Positions 1 to 8,107 of a DNA stretch of 64,000 nucleotides are shown in pieces; positions within the stretch are counted from its first letter, which is position 1; the number at the start of each line of letters is the position of its first letter. The position numbers were made by a program, and so were the translations under genes. A model generated the notes under the pieces. That model saw only the letters and a list, made by a program, of their open reading frames with translations, was not told the origin of the DNA and made no database searches. The stretch is taken from assembly GCF_033100395.1 (NCBI RefSeq), contig NZ_JAWLVJ010000020.1:22824-86823 (forward strand). Direction: 5' to 3'. This DNA is from Terasakiella sp033100395. GTDB taxonomy: Bacteria; Pseudomonadota; Alphaproteobacteria; Rhodospirillales; Terasakiellaceae.

Positions 1-1277
1 TGACGCTGATCCATCAACAGCAATTGCGCAAAACCAAGGATACCGTTCAGTGGTGTACGCAGCTCATGGCTCATGCGCGAGAGGAATTCGGATTTCGCAC
101 GGTTGGCTTTCTTCGCGTCTGTCGTGGCGGCTTGCAGTTCGTGCGTACGTTCTTCGACGCGGTGTTCCAGCTCATCACGGGCACGGCGCAGTTCACGTTC
201 GGCGCGTTTGATCTCGGTAATGTCCGTCTGGATACCTACACGGCCGCCCGCATGTGTGGGTCGTTCACGGATGAGCAGGTGACGTCCGTCAGTCAGGGCG
301 ACTTCGATGGACCCACTGGTATCCCAGTTGTAGGCACTGCGCAGGTCATGGTAAGAACGGCCAAAGTGGTCGACCGCGGGGACCACACCGCGTTCGATAT
401 CCAGTTCGATCAGACGGTTATAATCAATGCCCGGTTCAATATCTTCGTCGTTATATTCGTAGAAATCCTTGAAGCGGGTGTTGCACAAAACCAGTTGTTG
501 CTGGTTATCAAACAGAACGAAGGCTTCGGAAATATTTTCAATCGCATCTTTCACGCGCGCTTCCGCTTCAACGGCTGTGTTGCGTGCGGCACGAAGGGCG
601 GCATCAGTTTCCACCTGATGCTGCATCATGTCGTTGAAAGCGGTGATCACTTGACCGATCTCGTCAGAAGATTCCCATTTTACCGCTTCAAAATCATCTG
701 CTGCCTTGGCGCGACGAATCCCTTTAAGCAGGAGGTCAAGTGGTTTGCCGATCAGACGTTGAGACGCAACAAACGTTCCGCCCACCAGTGATGCAGCCAG
801 AAGCACAAGGATGAAACTGTCAAAAATCAGACGTTCCAGGGCCTGGTTTTTCACCTGTTCATCATCAAAGATCAGGATCAGTTTGCCAACGACTTCATCG
901 CGTTCAGATCCCGAAAAGATAATGTCGCGCGACACTTTTAATTCTTCGGAGTTGGGTTCCACATTTTGCGGGCCGACATGTTCCAGTACATGGCCATAAT
1001 CATCCAGCAAGGTCCCGCTGATAAAATAGGGGTTGTTGGCAAGGGTGCTCATGGCCAAGCGAATGGACTGTTCGTCAAAGTTCCAGACCGGAACGGACAG
1101 GGTAGAACTTTGGAATTCCGCAATTTCGCGGATCTGTTCGTGCAATCGTTTGTTCGCATTGTGATAGTTGCGGTATTCAAACGCCGTAAAAAGGACAACC
1201 ATACTGACACCTACGATTAAAAGGTAGGTGGCCAAAAGTTTTGTTCTTAATGTCCATGTCCGTTTTGTTTCGGGCAT
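1..1277 (-). CDS. Membrane sensor histidine kinase, N-terminal part (partial)
   Basis: The gene runs off the left edge of the window, so the catalytic ATPase part is not visible. The 425 residues seen start at an ATG at 1277-1275. In order they show a transmembrane helix at about 12-34, an extracytoplasmic sensor segment at 35-150, a second transmembrane helix at about 151-172, a HAMP-like linker at 172-225, a PAS domain at about 246-356, a coiled coil (RVEERTHELQAATTDAKKA) and a HisKA H-box, FLSRMSHELRTPLNGI, with the phospho-accepting histidine near residue 404. The gene is divergent from the sulfide-oxidation genes across about 300 bases. It may sense a redox or sulfur signal, but nothing in the sequence proves the ligand. 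The family is certain; whether a receiver domain is fused cannot be seen. Confidence 0.93.
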   Translation of the reverse strand, partial: MPETKRTWTLRTKLLATYLLIVGVSMVVLFTAFEYRNYHNANKRLHEQIREIAEFQSSTLSVPVWNFDEQSIRLAMSTLANNPYFISGTLLDDYGHVLEHVGPQNVEPNSEELKVSRDIIFSGSERDEVVGKLILIFDDEQVKNQALERLIFDSFILVLLAASLVGGTFVASQRLIGKPLDLLLKGIRRAKAADDFEAVKWESSDEIGQVITAFNDMMQHQVETDAALRAARNTAVEAEARVKDAIENISEAFVLFDNQQQLVLCNTRFKDFYEYNDEDIEPGIDYNRLIELDIERGVVPAVDHFGRSYHDLRSAYNWDTSGSIEVALTDGRHLLIRERPTHAGGRVGIQTDITEIKRAERELRRARDELEHRVEERTHELQAATTDAKKANRAKSEFLSRMSHELRTPLNGILGFAQLLLMDQR

Positions 1278-1578
1278 TCGGCTTTTTTCTCCGCACAAAG
1301 TGATGCCTTTTATAGGATTGAGTTTAAGTCCTTTGTTTAAAACTACAACTTGATTCTGACCATTTTGTCAAAAATATTATGGTTTTAAGGTTTTTGCATT
1401 GCGGTGATCTCATGTGCGCGCGCGAAAAACACAAAAGCACAGTGTGCAAACGCTATTGTACTGCATTTCTTGTGTGGTATTTATATTATAAAAACATAAT
1501 AAAAAAGTATACTTAATTAGTTAAAAGTTATGTTATGGGTAACCTTGTAACTAGAAAAACTTTAACTAGGGGGCATGA
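1278..1578. promoter_or_regulatory. Divergent intergenic region upstream of fccA
   Basis: About 300 bases hold no gene. The fccA-proximal half is very AT-rich (about 1470-1530). The heptamer TAACTAG occurs at 1548-1554 and 1563-1569, 15 bases apart, with a related TAATTAG at 1513-1519. The second copy runs into the fccA ribosome binding site AGGGGG (1568-1573). The spacing of just over one helical turn would suit a regulator bound as a tandem dimer, but this is inference. Promoters for both the kinase and fccAB must lie here; I cannot assign -35/-10 boxes with confidence. Confidence 0.45.
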
Positions 1579-2178
1579 ATGAGCCAATCATTTCTTAAGC
1601 CGACATTGATGGCAGCCGCGCTGCTGACAATGACGACTTTTTCTGCCGATGCAAATGCCGATATGGCAAGTGTGGAAACGCTTGCTGCGCCTTGCGCAGG
1701 CTGCCATGGGCCAGACGGGTCAAGCCATGGTCCGGCAACGCCGACAATTGCAGGAATTACGCAAGATTACTTTATCTCTTCCATGAATGATTACATCAGT
1801 GGAAAACGTCCTTCGACTGTGATGGGCCGAATCGCTAAGGGCTATAGCGAAGCGGAAATCAAGGCGATGGCAGATTATTTCGCTGCGAAAAAGATCACGC
1901 GCTACAAGCAGGACTTCGATCCAAAGCTGGCTGAAAAAGGGCGCAAGCTGTTCCAGAACTACTGTGAGAAATGCCATGAAGACGATGGCTATCTGGCAGA
2001 CGGCATCGGTGTGATGGCGGGTCAGACGAAACAATATCTGCACTTTATGGTGGCTGATTTCTTCTCTGGCGATCGTGAATGGTCGAAAAAACAGAAGAAG
2101 AAAATGAAAGCCTTGATGGATGATCATGGTCAGGAAGGCTATGACGCCGTTCTCGATTACATGGCCTCAAAGCAATAG
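1579..2178 (+). CDS. fccA: Diheme cytochrome c subunit of flavocytochrome c sulfide dehydrogenase
   Basis: The 199-residue protein has a Sec signal peptide (about residues 1-27) and two heme-binding motifs, CAGCH (residue 39) and CEKCH (residue 129), giving two tandem class I cytochrome c domains of about 90 residues each. This layout and length fit the FccA/SoxE electron-accepting subunit, which passes electrons from the flavin subunit to soluble periplasmic cytochromes. It lies 15 bases upstream of the flavin subunit gene, so the two are surely co-transcribed. The start is supported by AGGGGG five bases upstream. A general cytochrome c4 is the main alternative, but the immediate fccB neighbour makes FccA much more likely. 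Confidence 0.9.
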   Translation: MSQSFLKPTLMAAALLTMTTFSADANADMASVETLAAPCAGCHGPDGSSHGPATPTIAGITQDYFISSMNDYISGKRPSTVMGRIAKGYSEAEIKAMADYFAAKKITRYKQDFDPKLAEKGRKLFQNYCEKCHEDDGYLADGIGVMAGQTKQYLHFMVADFFSGDREWSKKQKKKMKALMDDHGQEGYDAVLDYMASKQ

Positions 2179-2193
2179 GAAGGGAGACTTAAT

Positions 2194-3498
2194 ATGACGA
2201 AATTTAATCGCCGGAGTTTCCTCCAGCTGACAGGTGCGGCTGCTGTAACTGGTGCGGCTGTTGTAAGCGCGCCAACGATTGCAAAAGCGGCTGGTAAAAA
2301 AGTTGTTATCGTGGGCGGCGGCCCGGCTGGTGCAACAGTTGCCAACTATCTGCGCATGATGGATGCTTCTATTGAAGTGACCTTAATTGAAGCTGGCAAA
2401 AATTATTACACATGTTTCATGAGCAACGAAGTCCTGGGCGGCAAACGTTCCATGGACGGTATCCGTCAGGACTTTAGCGCGCTTGAAAAAGCGGGTGTCA
2501 AAGTTGTTCATGATATGGTTACCGACATTGATGGGGCCAAGAAAAAGGTTATGACCAAGGGCGGTCAGACGTTTGACTATGACCGTTGTGTCGTGGCCCC
2601 GGGTGTTGATTTCAAGTTTGAAAAATACGAAGGTCTGGATGCAGAAGTTGCGGAAACCAAAATCCCGCACGCCTGGAAAGCCGGTCCACAAACCGCTTTG
2701 TTGCGCAAACAGCTTGAAGCCATGCCGGATGGCGGTGTCTTCACTATGGTTGCACCACCCAACCCATTTCGTTGTCCACCTGGCCCATACGAGCGTGTGA
2801 GCCTGATTGCCAACTACTTCAAGAAAGAAAAGCCTAAGTCCAAAATCCTGATCGTGGATCATAAAGACAAGTTCTCCAAGCAGGGTTTGTTTACCCAGGC
2901 GTGGGAGAAGTTTTATGGCTTTGGCACCGACAATTCCATGATTGAATGGATGAAGGGTACCGACGTCGGCACCATCACAGGTGTTGATGTGGACGGCATG
3001 GCGGTCACAACTGATTTTGATGAATATAAAGGCGACGTGATCAACTTTATCCCAGCCCAAAAAGCTGGCCCGATTGCCTTCAAGGCGGGTCTGACGGACA
3101 AGACGGGCTGGTGTCCGGTTGATAAAGTCACCTTTGAATCAAAAATGGTGAAAGGCATCCATGTTCTTGGTGATGCGGCGATTGCAACCAAAATGCCAAA
3201 ATCTGGCTACGCAGCAAACTCACAGGGTAAGGTGACTGCCGCAGCGATTGCAGCAGCGCTTAACGGCAAGACCGTTGGCATTCCTTCTTATGTGAACACG
3301 TGTTATTCCATCGCAGCTGATGACTGGGCCTTCTCGGTTGCCGCTGTTTATAAGTATGACAAGGAAAATGACATTATCGCAGGCGTTAAAGGCGCAGGCG
3401 GTCTGTCACCGATGGATGCATCAGCAGAAGATCGTAAGCGTGAAGTGGCTTACGCACACAGCTGGTATAACAACATTTGTAAAGATATCTGGGGCTAA
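2194..3498 (+). CDS. fccB: Flavoprotein subunit of flavocytochrome c sulfide dehydrogenase (FccB/SoxF)
   Basis: The 434-residue protein begins with a Tat signal (NRRSFLQLTGAAAVTGAAVV) and then the FAD-binding glycine motif VVIVGGGPAGATVANYL near residue 35. This is the sulfide:quinone reductase / flavocytochrome c sulfide dehydrogenase fold. Conserved features include YYTCFMSNEVLGG, FRCPPGPYERVSLIA and the second FAD motif HVLGDAAIATKMPKSGYAANSQ. It oxidises sulfide to zero-valent sulfur in the periplasm and hands electrons to FccA. An AAGGGAG ribosome binding site precedes the ATG. The Tat signal fits export of a folded flavoprotein, possibly together with its cytochrome partner. Confidence 0.93.
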   Translation: MTKFNRRSFLQLTGAAAVTGAAVVSAPTIAKAAGKKVVIVGGGPAGATVANYLRMMDASIEVTLIEAGKNYYTCFMSNEVLGGKRSMDGIRQDFSALEKAGVKVVHDMVTDIDGAKKKVMTKGGQTFDYDRCVVAPGVDFKFEKYEGLDAEVAETKIPHAWKAGPQTALLRKQLEAMPDGGVFTMVAPPNPFRCPPGPYERVSLIANYFKKEKPKSKILIVDHKDKFSKQGLFTQAWEKFYGFGTDNSMIEWMKGTDVGTITGVDVDGMAVTTDFDEYKGDVINFIPAQKAGPIAFKAGLTDKTGWCPVDKVTFESKMVKGIHVLGDAAIATKMPKSGYAANSQGKVTAAAIAAALNGKTVGIPSYVNTCYSIAADDWAFSVAAVYKYDKENDIIAGVKGAGGLSPMDASAEDRKREVAYAHSWYNNICKDIWG

Positions 3499-3517
3499 GC
3501 TTCAAGATATCACACGT

Positions 3518-3560
3518 GCAGCTTTTCTCTTCTGGGGGGAAGAGGAAAGCTGCCTTTTTC
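3518..3560 (+). terminator. Intrinsic terminator or attenuator after fccAB
   Basis: A 14-bp stem with one G-U pair (3518-3531 with 3540-3553) and an 8-base G-rich loop is followed by CTTTTTC. It lies 20 bases past the fccB stop and separates fccAB from the multiheme cytochrome genes. It should end or strongly reduce transcription before the rest of the cluster. Confidence 0.8.
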
Positions 3561-3629
3561 TAAAGAATAAAAACAATAACGTGTACAGGCATTAGAGGGG
3601 CCAAGTGCGCGATTGGGAGAAGTACAACT

Positions 3630-4172
3630 GTGCTTAAATGGTTGAAAAAAAGCGGTGTCAAATTGGCACTGGTTGTCGGGTCTTTGGGGACCATTGTCTT
3701 CATGGTGTCAGCAAGTGTTGTCATTGAAGGGACGAATTCATTGGAATTCTGTGTGTCCTGCCATTCCATGGAACAAAGCGTCTATCAGGAATATAAAAAG
3801 AGCCTGCATTACAAAAATGAATATGGGGTGCGTGTGGAATGCCCTGACTGTCACGTTCCAAAAAGTTACCCGGATAAACTGGTCGCCAAGATCGTTGCCG
3901 CGAAAGACGTGTGGCACGAAATTTTGGGCACCATCGATACCAAAGAAAAATTCGAAGAACATCGCCTGCGCATGGCCGAACGGGTCTGGGCCAAAATGGA
4001 AGCGACAGAATCGCGTGAATGTAGAAACTGTCATGCTTTTGAAGCCATGGACCTGGAAGAAATGGGGCGTCGTGCACAGCGCAAACACCCCAAAGCTATG
4101 CAGGAAGGCAAGCATTGCATCCAGTGCCACAAAGGCGTGGTGCACGAACTGCCAAAAGATTACGAGGGTTAA
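3630..4172 (+). CDS. NapC/NirT-type membrane-anchored tetraheme cytochrome c
   Basis: The 180-residue protein has one N-terminal membrane anchor (about residues 10-32) and four heme motifs, CVSCH (41), CPDCH (71), CRNCH (131) and CIQCH (163). That is the layout of the NapC/NirT/NrfH family, which passes electrons between the quinone pool and periplasmic cytochromes. I chose the GTG start at 3630 because GGGAGAA lies about ten bases upstream. It is followed closely by another multiheme cytochrome gene. In this sulfur-oxidation context it may carry electrons from sulfide or thiosulfate oxidation to quinone, or the reverse; direction cannot be read from sequence. No nitrate or nitrite reductase gene is nearby. 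Confidence 0.9.
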   Translation: MLKWLKKSGVKLALVVGSLGTIVFMVSASVVIEGTNSLEFCVSCHSMEQSVYQEYKKSLHYKNEYGVRVECPDCHVPKSYPDKLVAKIVAAKDVWHEILGTIDTKEKFEEHRLRMAERVWAKMEATESRECRNCHAFEAMDLEEMGRRAQRKHPKAMQEGKHCIQCHKGVVHELPKDYEG

Positions 4173-4193
4173 GTTGTGTTGGGGAATGGGGTT

Positions 4194-5528
4194 ATGATAA
4201 GGCGTGTTTTAATTGCTGTGGCAGCCATGATGATTGTCGTTACCGGGCCATCCGATGATGTGGCGGCTGCGGACAAGATCATGGATCTGGATGCGTCGGT
4301 TTCTCGTGGGGGGCGGATTTACAATGACTGGATGATTGAACTGGACGAACGCGCCCCGAAAGAAGGCAATCCGGCATTTCCAAAAAATGCCAAGAGCAAA
4401 AAAGACATTGCTGATAGCTGGCGTTGCGTGTCGTGTCATGGCTGGGATTATAAGGGGGCCAATTCCCAGAAAGGGATTATGGGGAAAGTCGGGGCAAGCC
4501 CGGCAGATATTGTCTCTGTCCTGAAAGACAAGACCCATGGCTATCAGGAATATCTGGACAATGACGACATGATCGATCTCGCGCGTTTCATTTCCACCGG
4601 AATGACGGATATGGACGATATGATCGAGCGCGGGACAGGCAAGGCCAAGGCCTATGGGCTGAAACAGCGCCCGTTTTTTGAAACAGTCTGTGCCATGTGT
4701 CATGGGGCGGAAGGTCAAAGCCTGCCCGGTGTATCGCTGGGTGCCTTTGCCATTCAACAACCCTATCTGACTTTGCATTCTATCTTTAACGGTCACCCCG
4801 GTGCGGTCATGCCGTCGCTACGTGCCTTTGAAAATCAAAAGCTGGTGGAACTTCTGGCCTATATGCAGACACTGCCGGAAAATGCATCGCTCGTATCCAT
4901 CGTGCGCGGCGGGCGGCTGTATGATAACTGGTTTATGGAAACCGGGTTTGAAGCGCCAACGGAAATTCATTCTGCCTATCCGAGAAAATCTGATCTGAAG
5001 ATCAAGCCTAAACAGACCTGGCTTTGTAAGGAATGTCATGGCTGGGATTATCTGGGCAAAGATGGTCAGTATGGCAAAGGCAAGCACTTTACCGGGATCA
5101 AGGGTATTGCGGATCAAAAAGGCGCGGATGTGAAAGAGATCATTCAAATTTTGAAAGATGACACCCATGGCTATGGTCGGGTGCTGTCCATGCTTGATCT
5201 GTTGGATCTTGCCAATTTTGTGCGCGAAGGGCAGCTGGATATGGAAGACTATATCGATCCGGCAACCAAAGTGGCTAAAGGGGATTATCAGGCGCATGCG
5301 AAATTCTATCCGACGTTGTGTGGCAACTGCCATGGGCCAAAGGGCCGGGCGATCCGGACTATGGGGGCCTTGGGTCGTGTTGCCAATGATGATCCATGGA
5401 AGTCGTTGCATAAAATTCTAAACGGTCATCCGGCAGAAGAAATGCCTGCCTGGCGGTCACTGGATCAGGAAACTGTGCAGGACTTGATGGGCTATATTCA
5501 GGCCCTGCCGAAAAACAAGAGGTCTTAG
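4194..5528 (+). CDS. Periplasmic tetraheme cytochrome c with internal duplication
   Basis: The 444-residue secreted protein is made of two homologous halves of about 200 residues, each with two heme motifs: CVSCH (78) and CAMCH (166), then CKECH (278) and CGNCH (376). Each half begins RGGR(I/L)YD/ND-W and carries a CHGWDY motif after its first heme and an NGHP motif after its second. The ATG at 4194 follows GGGGAATGGGG and gives a clean signal peptide; an in-frame GTG lies 18 bases upstream. It sits 21 bases after the NapC-type gene, so the two probably form one electron-transfer unit. I do not recognise a named family beyond class I cytochrome c. Confidence 0.85.
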   Translation: MIRRVLIAVAAMMIVVTGPSDDVAAADKIMDLDASVSRGGRIYNDWMIELDERAPKEGNPAFPKNAKSKKDIADSWRCVSCHGWDYKGANSQKGIMGKVGASPADIVSVLKDKTHGYQEYLDNDDMIDLARFISTGMTDMDDMIERGTGKAKAYGLKQRPFFETVCAMCHGAEGQSLPGVSLGAFAIQQPYLTLHSIFNGHPGAVMPSLRAFENQKLVELLAYMQTLPENASLVSIVRGGRLYDNWFMETGFEAPTEIHSAYPRKSDLKIKPKQTWLCKECHGWDYLGKDGQYGKGKHFTGIKGIADQKGADVKEIIQILKDDTHGYGRVLSMLDLLDLANFVREGQLDMEDYIDPATKVAKGDYQAHAKFYPTLCGNCHGPKGRAIRTMGALGRVANDDPWKSLHKILNGHPAEEMPAWRSLDQETVQDLMGYIQALPKNKRS

Positions 5529-5538
5529 GAAACGCTTG

Positions 5539-6498
5539 ATGTTTAGGTCCGAGCCACCAATTATGAAAGCCTGGGAAAGAAAACAGGGAAGAATGAAACA
5601 GGTGAGTAAACAAGAAGAACAAAGCAGACCGATTGCCTTGGTGCGCGGGGTGAGTGATGTGGGATCCGCCATTTCATGGAAGCTCTTTCACGCTGGATTT
5701 ATCGTGATCAATCATGAAAACCGCCAACCTCGCACGATCAGGCGCAAGATGGCCTTTTGTGATGCGCTCTGGACCGGGGAAGCGGAACTGGAAGGCTTAA
5801 GAGCCGTTCGGGTGGAACGTCTGGATGATGTGCTGAAACTGGCAAATCTTCGAAAAGCGATTGCCCTTTATGCGGGACAGCTGGATGGATTGATTACCAA
5901 TGTAAAGCCGGATTTGATTGTGGATGCGCGCATACAGAAATTTGCCAAAGTTGAACCGTTAAAAGGCAAAGCCCCTCTGACCATCGCGGTTGGGCCGAGC
6001 TTTATTGCTGGTGAGGATGTGGACCGGGTGATTGAAAGTTGCTGGGGTGAAGATCTGGGCCGTGTGATTTCTGACGGTTCCGCCGTTGATCCTGTCCCCG
6101 TGCCGCCACGTTTGAACGGGATTGGATGGGAACGGTTTGTGCGATCGGAAATTCCGGGACGGTTTGAAAGTGATTTATCCATCGGGGCCTATGTGGAAAA
6201 AGGCGCGGTGATTGGACAGTTGGATGGAACCAATGTTCTGGCGGGGATTTCAGGATATCTGCGTGGGCTTTTGCATCCGGGCCTAAGCGTGCTGAAAGGG
6301 GAGAAATTATGTGAGATCGACCCCCGTGACAATGAGGCACATTTCATCGGTCTCGCAGAACGACCAGCGGCGATTGGCGATGGAGTCCTGAAAGCAATTG
6401 CTGCGTTTTCGAAGGAAGATGAGACGATTGAAAATTTAAAAGGTCTTAAATTTCAATGTGATTCTGGAATATTAGCAAATAATGCAGAAATGGGTTGA
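5539..6498 (+). CDS. YqeB-like protein (EF2563 family, molybdenum-hydroxylase-associated)
   Basis: The sequence has the hallmarks of the EF2563/YqeB family: an N-terminal Rossmann-like start (ALVRGVSDVGSAISWKLFHA), the RRKMAFCDALW segment, the KPDLIVDARI motif, a central VGPSFIAGEDVDRVIE motif, then a barrel-like C-terminal half (GAVIGQLDGTNVLAGISGYLRG, DPRDN, AIGDGVLKAI). The family is known from clusters for selenium-dependent molybdenum hydroxylases, where its biochemical role is not settled. Here it lies between multiheme cytochromes and soxX. The ATG at 5539 is preceded by AGGA at 5527-5530; a second candidate start at 5593 begins nearer the conserved part. A role in maturing the molybdenum enzyme SoxC is possible but is inference. 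The first coding stretch overlaps no other gene. Confidence 0.8.
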   Translation: MFRSEPPIMKAWERKQGRMKQVSKQEEQSRPIALVRGVSDVGSAISWKLFHAGFIVINHENRQPRTIRRKMAFCDALWTGEAELEGLRAVRVERLDDVLKLANLRKAIALYAGQLDGLITNVKPDLIVDARIQKFAKVEPLKGKAPLTIAVGPSFIAGEDVDRVIESCWGEDLGRVISDGSAVDPVPVPPRLNGIGWERFVRSEIPGRFESDLSIGAYVEKGAVIGQLDGTNVLAGISGYLRGLLHPGLSVLKGEKLCEIDPRDNEAHFIGLAERPAAIGDGVLKAIAAFSKEDETIENLKGLKFQCDSGILANNAEMG

Positions 6499-6616
6499 AT
6501 TTTAGATTATTCTAATATTATAATGTTTGTGAGTTCGGGCCATGTTGGGGAAGTCAGGGATGGTTCGAATAAATTTAAAAAGGCCCAGAAGGGCTTATAA
6601 AAAACTGGGAGGAAAT

Positions 6617-7120
6617 ATGAATTTTCATATGATGAAACGAAAGCTTGCGGGCCCCCTCGCATGGGGTGTGCTTGCAGGTGTTGCGTTTGGTACCTCTACT
6701 GCCCTGGCCGAAGGTAGCCTGGAACGTGTGAGCGAGCCGAACCTCAAGCCCTACACAATTGTGGATGGGACCTCGATCCCCAAATCCTTTACGGGCAAGC
6801 CCGGTAATGCGGCAAATGGCAAAAAGTTGTTTGTCCATCGTAAAAAAGGGAACTGTCTGACCTGTCACACAGCCCCCATTCCTGAAGAAGAATTCCATGG
6901 CAAGGTCGCACCGGATCTGGATGGTGTTGGCGATCGCATGACAGAAGGTGAAATTCGCCTACGTATCGTGAACCCGAAACTGTCCAACCCGGATACACCG
7001 ATGATGGCGTATTACAAGACCCATGGTCTGAACCAGGTAAACAAGAAATTTGTCGGTAAGCCAATGTTGAACGAGCAGGAGCTTGAAGACGTGGTGGCTT
7101 ATCTGGTGTCACTGAAATAA
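6617..7120 (+). CDS. soxX: SoxX, monoheme cytochrome c of the SoxAX complex
   Basis: The 167-residue secreted cytochrome has one heme motif, CLTCH (residue 80), after a signal peptide ending near ALAEG, and a methionine-rich DTPMMAYYKTHGL segment that should supply the distal heme ligand. It pairs with SoxA to attach thiosulfate to the SoxY cysteine arm. The ATG at 6617 is chosen because GGGAGGA lies directly upstream; longer in-frame starts would add a charged leader in front of the signal peptide. It heads the core soxXYZABCD order, the usual alphaproteobacterial arrangement. Confidence 0.93.
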   Translation: MNFHMMKRKLAGPLAWGVLAGVAFGTSTALAEGSLERVSEPNLKPYTIVDGTSIPKSFTGKPGNAANGKKLFVHRKKGNCLTCHTAPIPEEEFHGKVAPDLDGVGDRMTEGEIRLRIVNPKLSNPDTPMMAYYKTHGLNQVNKKFVGKPMLNEQELEDVVAYLVSLK

Positions 7121-7181
7121 CCCAAATGATGGAAGTTGCGATGAAGCCATGGTGTTTCATCGTTTTTAAGAGAGGCCTTTA

Positions 7182-7655
7182 ATGACCAAAGTTACTGAAA
7201 AGTCCAAGGTAAGCCGCCGCGATATGCTTAAAATCGCAGGTGCCGGTGCTGTTGCAGTGGGTGCTGCATCTTTTGCTGGTTCTGCACAGGCGAAACCTGA
7301 AGATGTGGATGCTTACTTCAAGAAAGTAAAAGCATCAGGTGCCAAAGCGTCCAAAGTCACTGTTGATGGACCTGAGATTGCGGAAAACGGCAATACCGTT
7401 CCAATCGAAGTTTCTGTCGATGCACCGATGACGGAAAAAGAATATGTCAAAACCATCTTTGTGGCGGCGGAAGGCAACCCGACACCGGAAGTGGTGACAT
7501 TCAATTTGACGCCTGCGTCTGGCGAAGCGCGTGTGAAATTCCGTATGCGTATGGCAGCGACACAAAAAGTGCGCGCTGTTGCCATGATGAACGACGGCAG
7601 CACCTTTACTGGTGAAAAAGAAATTAAGGTAACCATCGGCGGCTGCGGCGGTTGA
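7182..7655 (+). CDS. soxY: SoxY, covalent sulfur carrier subunit
   Basis: The 157-residue protein has a Tat signal (SRRDMLKIAGAGAVAVGAAS) and ends in the diagnostic swinging arm GGCGG, whose cysteine (residue 155) carries the sulfur intermediate through the Sox cycle. SoxY binds SoxZ, and the Tat signal exports the pair. The ATG follows a GAGAGG ribosome binding site. It is directly followed by soxZ. Confidence 0.97.
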   Translation: MTKVTEKSKVSRRDMLKIAGAGAVAVGAASFAGSAQAKPEDVDAYFKKVKASGAKASKVTVDGPEIAENGNTVPIEVSVDAPMTEKEYVKTIFVAAEGNPTPEVVTFNLTPASGEARVKFRMRMAATQKVRAVAMMNDGSTFTGEKEIKVTIGGCGG

Positions 7656-7693
7656 TCTCGGTACAAGACAATAGATTATAAGGATTTACAATT

Positions 7694-8023
7694 ATGTCCA
7701 AGAAACCAAAACCCCGTGTGAAAGCGCCGAAAAAGGCCGCTAAAGGTGATGTTGTAACGATCAAGACAACCATCTCTCACCGTATGGAATCCGGTTTGCG
7801 TAAAGGCAAAGACGGCAACATCATTCCAAAACAGATCATTAATAAATTTGAAGCCACATTCAATGGCAAGGTGGTCATGAGCGCGAACCTTTTCACCTCT
7901 ATTTCTGCCAACCCTTATATCGATTTCGATATGAAGGTGGAAGAAGCCGGTGAGTTCGAATTCAAATGGTATGACGATAACGGCGAAGTCTATTCCAAAA
8001 AGGCGAAGATGAAACTGGCCTAA
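7694..8023 (+). CDS. soxZ: SoxZ, partner of SoxY
   Basis: The 109-residue immunoglobulin-fold protein has no signal peptide, as expected because it is exported with SoxY through the Tat system. Family features include the VVTIKTTISHRMESGLRK segment near the N terminus, NPYIDFDMKVEEAGEFEF and the C-terminal WYDDNGEVYSKK. It follows soxY by 38 bases with AGGA as ribosome binding site. Confidence 0.96.
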   Translation: MSKKPKPRVKAPKKAAKGDVVTIKTTISHRMESGLRKGKDGNIIPKQIINKFEATFNGKVVMSANLFTSISANPYIDFDMKVEEAGEFEFKWYDDNGEVYSKKAKMKLA

Positions 8024-8107
8024 CATCTTCGGGGGGAGATGGGGTGCCCTTTGGGAGAAAATTTCCAAAGGGCGATGCCACAAAAAATAAACTGGGAGGT
8101 TCATCAA

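Noticed and set aside
24..791. Open frame of 255 codons on the plus strand over the kinase gene
   Set aside because: It lies opposite a clear histidine kinase on the minus strand; its product has no domain features.
2383..3060. Open frame of 225 codons opposite fccB
   Set aside because: Antisense shadow of a well-supported flavoprotein gene.
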